In this document: one piece after another, positions 36,201 to 48,200 of the stretch
Layout of the letters: each line of letters starts with the position of its first letter
Numbering within the stretch: the stretch's first letter is position 1
DNA from: Branchiostoma floridae
Taxonomy: Eukaryota > Chordata > Leptocardii > Amphioxiformes > Branchiostomatidae
Reading direction: 5' to 3'
Assembly: GCF_000003815.2 (NCBI RefSeq)
Contig: NC_049990.1
Location: forward strand, 5,342,365 to 5,406,364
DNA: 64,000 bases
Program-made: the position numbers and the translations under genes
The notes under the pieces: model-generated
The model's database searches: none
What the model saw: the letters and a program-made list of their open reading frames with translations, nothing else
Told to the model about the DNA's origin: nothing

Positions 36201-39200
36201 ATCTCCGCCGTTCCTGGACCGAATGACCTGAAATTTGGCACAGGGGTAGAATGGGCCAATACCTTGATGCTTTTTTCTCAGTTTTTTCATATCTGCCTCT
36301 AAAATGATTTTATTGAGATTTTTTGGTCAATTTTAGACCAAAACTGTATATTTTGGCCCCTGTACCCTGGTATTACAACCAAATGAGCTGAAATTTGACA
36401 GAGATGTGCCTTGATAATGCTCCCATATAAATTCGATAACACTTTTGGTGTACAGTACAACAAAATGCTTATTTTTGCGATTTTTTGACCAATTTTTGAC
36501 CAAAAAAGGACACTTTTGGCCCCTGTACCCTGGTATTACAACCAAATGAGCTGAAATTTGACAGAGATGTGCCTTGATAATGCTCCCATATAAATTCAAT
36601 AACACTTTTGGTGTACAGTACAACAAAATGCTTATTTTTGCGATTTTTTGACCAATTTTTGACCAAAAAAGGACACTTTTGGCTCCTGTACCTTGGTATT
36701 GCAACCGAATGAGCTGAAATTTGACACAGATGTGCCTTGATAATCCCTTCATATAAATTCAATAACACTTTTGGTGTACAGTGCAACAAAATGCTTATTT
36801 TTGCGATTTTTGGCCAATTTTTGACCAAAAAAGGACACTTTTGGCTCCTGTACCCTGGTATTACAATTAAATGAGCTGAAATTTGGTGTAGATAGGCATT
36901 AGATACTTGGTAACAAGATTCAAGTAAAATTTTTGACATAAACAACTATAAAATGATTAATTTTGGCACTTTTCTGAGGGGAAATTTGTTTTCTTTTGGC
37001 CTCCTGACGTGACCTTCCGTGACCCCGCACAGAGCCACACCTGTGCGCGTCAGCCGGAGAGTTAATTGAATCAAAGACCTAGCCAATCAGCGAAGAGGAG
37101 GCCAAAGGCTAATTAATATTCATAAGCGGGGCCTCATGATCCCGTATATAGCAGTGTTCCCGCCAGGGGGAGCGAAGCCCGCCTAAGGCTCTCGCATTTT
37201 AGACTATTCAGAAGGCTTTATATTGTATCAGTTCTTAGGGGCATATCTATGATAATCGCAGCAGTCACTTAACTTCTCTTCAGGAGTTTAGCGTAACACT
37301 ATTTCAGGTCAAACCGTCAAAGGCAACTAAAAACAAACTTTAACGTTACTGAGTTCAACAGTACTTATAACTTGTTATCCGAAGTTGAAACGCTAGCGAT
37401 GGTATTTTCGCTGCGCTGTTAGCTCCGTGCGACTGTTGTTGACGGTCTTATAACGGTATATTTTGCACCCCTGTACCCTGGTATGAGTAACATTTGGTAT
37501 AGATAGGCATAAGATAGTTGGTAAAATGATCCAAGTAAAATTTTTGGCATAAAGTACTGTAAAAGGCTTAATTACAGCCCTTTTTTAGGGGAAATTGGTT
37601 TTTTTTCGTTCTCCATGCCATGACCATTCGGACGTTCACCCCACAGAGCCGACATCTGCACCTGCGTCTAGCCGGCAGGAAGAGTTAATTCAATTAATGG
37701 TTCAGCCAATCAGCGAAGAGGAAAGCGAAGGCTAATTGATATTCATAAGTGGGACCACACAATACGTTAACTTGAAGACTCAGGCCGTACAGACTTCTCG
37801 CCAGGATTTTTTCAAAGCGTCGGACAGGGGTCCGGGGGCCGCCGAATGTCCCTGGCGGGGTCCAGGGGCAGGGCCACTGTGGGGGGGACCCAGGTGGGCG
37901 AAGCCCCCCGGAAGCTCTTGCATTTTAGACTATTGAAAAGGCTTCTTTTGTCAGTTTTTTTAGGGCCATATCTACGATAATCGTAGCAGTCACTTACTTC
38001 TCTTCAGCAGTTTGACTTTAGAATATTTCGGGTCAAAGCTTCAAAGACAACAAAAACCTCATAAACAACAAACTTTACTTAGCTCAACAGTATACAAAAA
38101 TATTGTACGGGTTGCCATCCTTAGTTGAAGCGCTTATTTATAGCGCTAGTATCTTCGCTGCGCCGTTAGCCACCGTGCGACTTTTGTTGACGGTCTGATA
38201 TCCCTACGTCGCCGCCTCGCTGATATTCCCACGGACATGTTTCAAGAAAAATACCCAGCAAAAAACGCTGTTCTGCGTCAAATTCTATTCTATAAAACAT
38301 GTGGGACTCAGTGTTACAGTCTAAATATTTTGTAGAAGCACCGCTGTAGGAAAGAAGGTCCAAGCAATGTAAAACATCACGTAGCATGAAGTTCGCTGTC
38401 AACTGGCACACAGCACATGACTGTTTGAAACTCTAAGTCTAATCAACAGCCGTGTTTGATTGATAGCGGCGGTCCTTTGATGAAGTCGGCGAAAGGTGCG
38501 TTAGTTAGAAAATCTGCGTTTACTTTTGATACGTAATAATAAGTTAGACAGTGGCGAGAATGATTATTTTCTCATCAATATTTCTCTTCAGAATTATTTG
38601 AACTTAATTGTACATCTAAACAATTGGCTTACCTGTGCAATGTTTATATGATTAATGATCAGTGTACTGAAATCATGTGTAACGTATGGCTCCTAGTCAA
38701 TAGATCAGCATTTTTCTCTATAGTGACCACCTGTCTATAGTGGCCACATTTCTATCACTGGACTGGAACTTGCGAAAACTGCTGTATTTTCTCCAGAGCA
38801 AATGTATGTGTTCCTAGTGCTGTTGTTGTTTGACATAAACTTTGAACATTTAAATTGTAAGTAACTTTAAACTGCCAGAGTTTCAGCCCAATAAAACACT
38901 CTCAGCGCCAGGGTATGAACAGACTGACCAGACACACGAAAATAAATCCTCGAACAAGGTTCAATCGTATCTTCCGGGTCTGGCAGGACTGAGTTGTTAA
39001 ACTAAAATAAGAATAGGCTCAATGGCTAATTGCATACAAAGTAAAACAGTTTAACAGTTTTACAGCTTGAAGAAAACAAACGCTCCTACAGTACCTGCAC
39101 CTGCTTGATAATTATTAAATCGTATGCCCTACTTGAATAAAAAAAGTTTACTGTAATAATAAATGTACCCACATCACAAGGAGCTTATACTTTTTTAAAC

Positions 39201-42200
39201 TTACACCTAGTTATCGTACTGAAAATTGTTAATGACATTACATGAAGTCATTCAACAATTTTCAGTCACGATGAAAATTTTCTGAATGGAAGGTGTGATT
39301 ATTGTCATTTTCTGAAAAATAGAAGCAAGCTCTGTTTTTACCTGGAATCAATTCACAATACCAGTCCACTTTGGGGGATAATGTACTGTTAAGAGGATGT
39401 TCCATTTTTGCGCAGGGGTGATTTGGAACAGTCCAATGTTGCGTGGGAAGGGGTATGGCTGAAATATGCTGTATTTGCTCTTAAGCAAATGTCGGCCTTT
39501 CTAGTCTTACATATCTTCCTCTTATGCATCTGCATGAAATCATACTTTTGTTACATGTAATGTACATCATATTTGGGTCCACTGCAATTGTGAGAAAAGA
39601 AAGTGTTATTATGTTTCTTCTTTTCACTGCCAAAAGTGGACACCTTTTTTCCAAACTACAGATATAATTTGCAAATATTAATGATTTTAAAGTTGTGCTA
39701 TAGAAGAAGAGTGATTTGTGTCACTTAAAATATGAAAGTAAATCTTCAAATTTTATCCCAGTGTGTTGGTTTGATTAATAATTGCATTTGAATATTGTTT
39801 ACCTTGGCGTGTAACGCTGGTTCACCTTAATCCGGGGGTAACCTATATTTGTTCTCTGTAAGAAAAAATGTATTTAGGGATATGAAGTCGACAGACGGTG
39901 GTTTCAAATCGGAACATTTTGAAAATATTGCAAATTTGAAACCACTGTCAGCAGACTTAATACTCCTAAATGTGCTGTTCTTAAAAACAACGGATAAAGG
40001 TGACCCCACGGATAAAGGTGAACGAGCGCTAACCTTCATAAACTTACATTTCATTTACATTGTTTTATACTAGGTAATGGACAAAACCACACAGAGACAG
40101 AAGGCACGATGAATGGGATCATCAGCGCAGACTTAACACACTTAAAGCCTGAGAAAGGTAAGAGACTTGTCATTCATTGTCTTGCAGGGCTCGAAATACT
40201 GGGTGCATGTGCACCCAGGTGCACCCAAAATTGGAGCTGTGCACCCAATTATTTTCTGTGGGTGCACAGGGTGCACCCAAATATTTTCTTGGATTTATGT
40301 ATGTAAAGATATCAAAGTGTACATCATACATGATATTTTTGACAACTAAGGGTTAGAAAGATAATAAAAATGTCTGTCATGGTACTTGTTTAAGAATTTG
40401 ATAGCATGTAACTATGTTTTGCTATTGGGTTTTTCTGACATTCTACTTAAATTTATGTTGTGCACCCAAAATATTTTTGGTGCACCCGATTTTTTAAGCT
40501 GGGTGCACCAGTGCACCTAATGCCAAAAATGAATTTCGAGCCCTGTCTTGAATCGGTAACATTTTGCTTATGGAAAACTAGCATGCAGAAGCCAAAAAGT
40601 AGCACAAACTTGCATCCCTATTGCACCAAGTATAATATTTAAGAATCCTATATGACAACCAGTATAGTGGCAACCCGTCTGCAGTGACCATTCTTGAGTG
40701 GTTGCTGTAGACAAGTTTGACTGAACAATTATCCCATCTCTTGTGCAGATTAAAGACTTGGTATTTCTGTTGTTTTTCATTGAATGTATCAATTTTTCCA
40801 CAGATTTGCAAGAGAACAACAAGAGTATCCTGCGGGCGAATGCTCCCTCCCCCCTCCCCACCAACACAGCATGGCACAGCTGTCACAAGCTCATCTACGT
40901 CCGACCCAACCCAAAAACTGGCATTCCCCTGGGACACTGGCCCATCCCAGAGGCTTTCTGGCCAGATAGCAATGCACCCACACTGGTCAGTCAATGGCTT
41001 GGTCCAATGCAAACATAAATCCACCACAAATATTTCAAGATTTACAAATGTACAGTACTGTATATGCATTTAAGTTTGTGGGGATTTAATTTTGTGTCAG
41101 CGGAAAAAAATGTAGTGTTCACAGTGGTTTTGAGTTCATGTTAGTGTCATATTCTGTAGTCCCAAAAATTGCTCTCACTGGAAAAATGTTAGCGTTGGTT
41201 TTGAGTTTGCATTATATCCTGTTGTTATGGAAAAATGTTTGTGGTGGTTTTGAGTTTGTGGTGAACCGGCCACTGCAGAAACTGAGAACATAAAACCATT
41301 GCGAACATTTCTGCATTTGCAGTATAACAATTGCAAAAGAATATGCAAAAAAGAGTTGACTCAAAATGCTTTTGTATGACCCTTACAATATTTACTAGTA
41401 TTCCTAGTCTCTAACTTAGTTTCTACTCTCTTACTTTTGTTGTTTTTATTCTTATTAGTCTACTTTGTTTTAAGTGTTTCAATTCTGTTGCACTTATGTC
41501 AACAACTTATATTTCAAACATTAACTTTGAACCTGGTAGTAAAAGAAAAAAAGACTGAATTATTATTTTCTCTGTTTCACAGCTTCCTAGGAATGCCCAT
41601 CCCATGGTGAAGTTCACCTGCACCAACAGTGAGCCGATGGTGATTGATAACCTGCCGTTTGACAAGTATGAACTGGAGCCGTCACCTCTTACACAGTTTA
41701 TACTGGAGAGGAAGTCTCCCACTACATGTTGGCAGGTAGGGAAGAAGATTTTCTAGTTTTTGAACATTTTACGCCCAATACACCCTTCTTTGGCTTTAGA
41801 TTTTATCTGCAAGGTTGTTGAAGTACATCTTTTTGATGTATGGCAGGTTCTTTTATGTGCTTGAGGTGTGGGTCTCAGCAAACACAGATTAACGTCCTAT
41901 CCGAGGGACAGACCTAGCCATAGCTAGGTGCTCATTTCCACCTGAGTGAAAGGTTGAGGAAAGTTGTGTAAAGTTACATTACCACACAGGGGCACAAGAT
42001 TGGTGATGTGGCAGGTTTCAAACCCATAGACCTCTTGGGCCTGAGCCCAAAGTGCTGCCAATTATGCCATGCGTGATCTTACAAATCATGTGAAGATGTA
42101 AGTTTTGACATGTGTGTTTAACTTTACAAGCGATTTGTTCCTTGTATTTTTCATGACTTAATGACTGCCGATCTCTTAACATGAATCCATTGTATTATGC

Positions 42201-45200
42201 AGTGCTTTGTGCCGAGCAGTGGGAGGTACAGCGACATCGGACACCCGTTTGGGTACCTGAAGGCCAGCATGAGCATGACATGTGTCAATCTGTTCATCAT
42301 GCCGTACAACTACCCCGTACTGCTGCCACTTCTGGGTAAGTTGTTTTTTTTGTTCGTTTCCATGCAGGGTTCTAGCCAGTGCATTTATTTGTGACCACTA
42401 CGCTAGAATAAGTGCCACTACGCTAATTTTTAACTAGTGTAGTGGTGCTTTGCTATCATTTGCTTGTTCAACAATGTCTAATCAATGTCTCACAGAGCAA
42501 TGAAAAATGATGATATGCCTCTCAAAACTGACCAAATCTTTCAAATAATTCCACGTGATGTTAACAGAATGCCAACTTTTAACCGTGGAAGGGCCAAAAC
42601 CCCCTGCTTCTACGCTAAAATGAAATCCTGGCTAGAACCCTGCCATGACCTATAAAACACCTCAAGGCATAAAACACCACTTTGTATAATAAGTAGAAGG
42701 TATGAAGGACTAGACTGTTTTATACACTGACAGCCAAAAGGACCCCTTCTTTGATTAATGATTGTGGTAGGTTCTTAAACATGCTTGAGGTGTGACTCTC
42801 TTCAAATATGAAACCTCCACTTTACTTCTTTTCCGAGAACTAACTGACTACTCATTTTTAGTGGAATGAGGAAAGTCGTGTAAAGTACCTTTCCCAAGGG
42901 CACAACATCAGTGGGAAGTTGATATTCCTAATATTCTGAAAACATCCGTAACAAGTCCTTATCTTTAGCTAACCCTTAGTTCATTATTAACATTTTTACA
43001 TGTTTTTTCAGATGAGTTGTTCAAGGTGCACAAGTTGAAGCCCAATGCAAAGTGGAGAACAGCATTCGACAACTATTTGAAGAGTATGCCTAGCTACTAC
43101 ATGGGTGTAAGTATACTTTTCTGTATACATGTACTAGACTAAGAACTGTGGAAATCATAAATGTTTTCAAGGATTTGGTACTTGCCTTATTTCAGAAAAT
43201 GACACTTTTGTACTAACAATACTGTTTCTTAGAACTACATGTATCTACCTTTAGTTAGATTAGTTCCAATGCCCAATTTTGATGTTACCAGTATTTCCAG
43301 TGACTGTATCTTTAAACTTGTTAGCCTGCCATGATTGGTCTGACCAGTTATCTAACCATAAGGTCAAGTGACCTATGCCGTCAGATGTGCTATGAATCCA
43401 AAAGTGTAGTTTTTGACCGTATGTTGTATAATATTTTCCAGCCGTTAAAAGCAGCCCTGCGGAGGATGGGTGCTCCCCAGTTGATCCCCGACCACCTGGA
43501 CATGTGTCTGTCCTACAGCGTCATCTCCTACCTCAAGAAGCTCAAGCAACAGGTACTGGTGACGTCTTCTCTAGTCTTCACTCTTATCTGTTTCTGTAAG
43601 ACTATTGCTGTCCATAATGTGTATGGTCTTTGGTATGGTAGCCTTGAAAAGGTGTCTTCCAACAAGAAACACCTGTTCATCCATTGTATTGGAGAACCGT
43701 AATAGATAAATAAATGAATTTTAGACTATGTCCTGTACATTCTCTCTCTCTGTCTCTCTCTCTGTGTCTCTCTCTGTGTCTCTCTGTCTCTCTCTCTCTC
43801 TGTGTCTCTCTGTCTCTCTCTCTCTCTGTCTCTCTTTATCCCCCCTCTATCTCTCTGTACCACTTGCAATTAAGCTATTATATCTTATAAATTCTTGTCA
43901 TCTTCATCACTTGGTAAAATGTTAGGAATACTTTTTTTATGTGAAAACAGAACTGTCCCTGCCAACACCATCATACAATATCACAACTGCTGAGTTTTAT
44001 TTGAAAAGTATCATCAGTTACCAGAGCCTAATGTTCACAGACAAAAAAGGTAAGAAATATGATTGTACCATGTAGTGTGGACTGTAGCAAATCTTAGAAA
44101 AGACCAAATATCTTGCTAACTTCATGGCTATTGTGTAATTTCCAGGCCAAGTTGGAGAGTGACAGAATAATAGCTTCAGTAGGAAAGAAACCCCCACAAG
44201 ACAGTGTCATCAGAGTTGTACCAAGGTGAGACAACCTTTTATTTTAGCCAACATGTTTTTAATACAGAGCTCTTGTATGGTAACACTAGTTCACCTTTAT
44301 CCACAGGGTAACCTATATTCGTTATGTTTACCAAGTTGAACACAGTATTAAGGGATATCAACTGGACGGAAGGTGGTTTCAAGTTGTAATTTGTTCAAAA
44401 TATTGTAGTTTGAAACTCTCGCCCGTCGACTTACTTAAACTTACTTACTTTGGTCGAGCTCCCGCTCGAACCAAACTTGAAAGCTGCTTCCACACCACCC
44501 TATCTTCACATCACCCTACCGTCGACTTAACATCCCTAAATACCCATCTCTGACAGCAACGGATATAGGTTACCCCGTGGATAAAGGTGAACTAGCGTTA
44601 AAGATGTTGTACTTGAAATTCATTGCTTAGAATCAAAACAGACAACTTGACTAGGTACTCAAATGGAATCCTATCAAAGCTGATATTAGCTGCTCTTATT
44701 TAAGAAGGGCCATCATATTTTGTATCAGCCACTACAAAGTAATTGGTATCAGGTTGGAATGGTGTTATATGTGGCAAAGAGCACTTGAAGTTGAGGTACA
44801 TGTATAGAATAGAGGGCTTTTAAAGGGTCTGTTGGGATCCACTTAAGAGACACTATGTAAAGTAGTGTGCTTGAAGAAGATAGCACTTGGAAAAGCCAAC
44901 CCTATTGGTGATGCAGAAGGACTGTAAAACACAGTAAAAAGTCCCTTTCCCCTTGTTCCCCTCAATAATCCCTACTGAATTAGAATATGAATTTACAGCA
45001 GGCTTATATTACCATAGGATAGTAGAGTTTACTTTTACACAACCAGTTAATATTACCTGCTGACGTTTCGACAGACATCGTCCTCAGAGCTTACAACTGG
45101 AGTTCTGCCTCTTGCTGCTATATGTAGCCGATGTAGGTGGCACTTTTGCGGCGAGAACACAATCCCAAAAGTGGCTAAGCTTGTATCCCCCTCGTTCTGG

Positions 45201-48200
45201 TTCATCACTGGAGTTGACTTCCTTATCCAGACTGCCTATTTAAAGTTTGATCCACCGGATATGCCTGTTGTCTTCCCTGTCAGTTACCTTGGCCCCTTCC
45301 CAGTCAATGATGCAGTTATTCTGATAGGCATCAAAACGTCAGCAGGTAATATACTACTATTAACTGGTTGTGTAAAAGAAAAGTCTACCATCCAATGACC
45401 TATCAACCTAATGAAATTATTTTTGGAGGCAAAATTTCACATTGTGCTATGCAAAATTTCATAGTGCATTCTGCGACATTTCGCATTTTGTTACACAAAA
45501 CTTTCGCAGTGCGTTCTCTGAAATTTCACAGTGTCTTCTCTGAAATTTTGCAGGACATTTCGCAAAACTTGATGAGTATTTTGCAGCCTTCACTGTATAA
45601 CCATTTTGTTCCACCAGGTCCACCCCAGCATCGCCCGCCCTCCGTACAGATTTCAAGCAGGTTCTCCAGTCCATCACGGAGAGTTTACATCACCTGATTC
45701 TGCTTGGATAACAGCAGATATAACCGTTTTATTCCCTTTCCCATCAGAGAATTCACCCCAGCATCGCCCGCTCTCCGTACAGACTTCCAGCAGGTTCTCC
45801 AGTCCATCACAGGAGAGTCCCCGCTCCCGGCCCCCATCCGAACCGACTCCACCGAACGCAAAATTAAATCCCCTCGAACTTTTACAGTAACCTGTTCCCT
45901 TACCTCTCAGATCCACCCCAGCATCCCCCGCCCTCCGTACAGACTTCCAGCAGGTTCTCCAGTCCATCACGGGAGAGTCCCCGCTCCCGGCCCCCATCCG
46001 AACCGACTCCACGGAGTTTCCCGGCTTCTCCATCACGGGAGAGTTTTAACTTTACAGCATGCGATTCTGCTTGGATGGCAGCAGATGTAACCTTTTCCCT
46101 CCCCTTACTTCCAGCAGGTACTTCAGTTCATCACAGGAGAGTTTACAGCAACTGATTCTCCTTGGATGGCAGCAGATTTACTTTTAAATTAGTGTAAATG
46201 CAGAAATGTTCACGTACGGTTTTGGCATTGCCAATTCGCCGCAAACTTAAAACCTCTACAAATATTTTTCCATGACAGTCTATGACTACATGAGATGGTG
46301 CTACCGGGAACACTCCATTGTCCTGACACTACGAACTTAAATGCATTTACAGTAACCGTTTTTGTACTGTCTCTCGTCAGGTCCACCCCCGCATCCCCAG
46401 CTCTCCGTACAGACTTCCAGCAGGTTCTCCAGTCCATCACGGGAGAGTCCCCGCTCCCGGCGCCAATCCGTACCGACTCCACCGAGTTTCCCGGCTTCTC
46501 CATCGCGGTGGCGGACTGGGAGCTTCGGGCGCAGAGCTACCGGAACCCGTTCGACATCCCGCGGGGCGGACTGCTGGACCAGGTACAGAGGATGAGGAGG
46601 AACCTCATGCAGACGTCACCCTCGCACATCAAGTTTGTCGATGAAGGTGAGAAAGGAAATTTTGCAGAAGTATTTAAAGGTTTGATTTCTACACAACTTA
46701 GTATGCTATATGACCAATCTTTCGACATGCAGACGTCACCCTCGCACATCAAGTTTGTCGATGAAGGTGAGAAAATTATATAATTTATTCCCCTAAAACT
46801 GTTTATTTTTGTAGAACTATAGCAGTGTGGGAAATGTAAAGTTTGTTGGTGAAGGTGAGAAAAAATAGAACAGTGCCTTAGTATAGAACACATAGAGTTT
46901 GTGGATGAAGGTGAGAGTGTACATGCTGGACCAGGTACTGAGGATGAGGAGGAACATCATGCAGACCTCGCCCTCGCACATCAAGTTTGTCGATGAAGGT
47001 GGGAAAACAACAGTTTTTTTTTCTCAAAATAATCCTTTTCTAGAACAATCATCATTTGTTTGTTTGTTTTATTTGGATCTCCATTAGGGATAATGTTATA
47101 TTCGTTCCCTTATTCCTTCTTTGTGGAGTTGGTACAATACAGGTGCAATCAAATAAAAATTTAATGTAAGAAACTTTGTCACTTGTGAAAAATATAAAGT
47201 TTGTCCATAAAGGTAATTAAAATAGTTAATTCTAAAACTGTTATGTTATGGAACACATCAAGTTTGTCAATGAAGGTGAAAGCTTTGATAATTAAGAAAC
47301 ATTAAAGTCCTTCCCACACCATATGATAACGTATTATACAGACCAAAAATGTCTGTCATGTCTAAGAAAAAGTCATGGTCCCATAGTTTTTTGAGGACGT
47401 AGGCATTGTGTATTGTTAATCCAATGTGTCTAGGGTATAACATTGGAGGGCAGAGCCCATCCTTCTCCCTCCACTGCCTTTTGCCACGTCAGGTATCTGT
47501 TTACACCAGGTTGGTGTGAGGGACTTGTGTTAAGTGCCTTTCACAAGGATATAATGTCCAGCCAGGAATGCCATGATTCGAACCAGTAACCTCTCAATCC
47601 CATGTCTGCTAGCCTAATCACTCAGCCAGGAATGCCACAAAACCAAGAGCTAACACTTTTTCCTATGTTTTACTCCAGACCAACTCCACAGCATTCCTGT
47701 TCAGCAGATGGGGAACTACCAGGAGTACCTGAAGAAACAGCCACAGCCGCTCCGGGAGGTGGAACCTCAGCCGGTCAGACTGCACACCTTCGGCAACCCA
47801 TTCAAACTGTCCAAGGACATGGTGAGGGATATTGTCTCAGCTACATCAGATCTATGTCTACATAGAGATTACCCCCCAAATAACCCCACAAGGGGCAACA
47901 TAGGGGAGGGAGTTGAGTTATTTAAGGTGGTGGATCCCCGGGTGCTGGGTATGCCCCTGTGTGGGTTTGAGTAGACTCTGGGGAGTATCATATACCAGCC
48001 TGTCAGGCTGCACACCTTCGGCAACCCATTCAAACTGTCCAAGGACATGTTGAGGGAGATAATCTCTGTTTATATCATACAGGGCCGTGATAACATCTGT
48101 ATAGGTGTTAAAGACCAGGTGATAACTTGTTGTACTGTGATCACAGGCTTCCATTGCAAAATCATGACACGTCAAAGATCTGTTTCTATATAGCTCAAGT

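Larger units (their letters stand above)
34572..40073 (+). other. INTS6 intron 6
   Basis: This is the largest INTS6 intron, at about 5.5 kb. It holds a 'gcagggcttgaaat' element end (35325-35420), a (CTTT)n run at about 36149-36176, tandem units at 36330-36880, a large tandem duplication at 36860-38190 and an inverted-repeat element at 39812-40032. No exon was recognised; open frames inside the tandem units are artefacts of repeated sequence. Confidence 0.55.

Noticed and set aside
36333-36945. Two minus-strand frames of 139 and 158 codons with internal repeats
   Set aside because: Both follow the tandem unit at 36340-36880; repeat unit lengths that keep frame make such frames by chance.
43728-43925. 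Ser/Leu/Val-rich open frame
   Set aside because: It is the translation of a (TC/TG)n microsatellite in INTS6 intron 12.
45611-45890. Alternative, mutually exclusive INTS6 exon 14
   Set aside because: The copies lack the 3' half and any donor, so they cannot form a complete exon.
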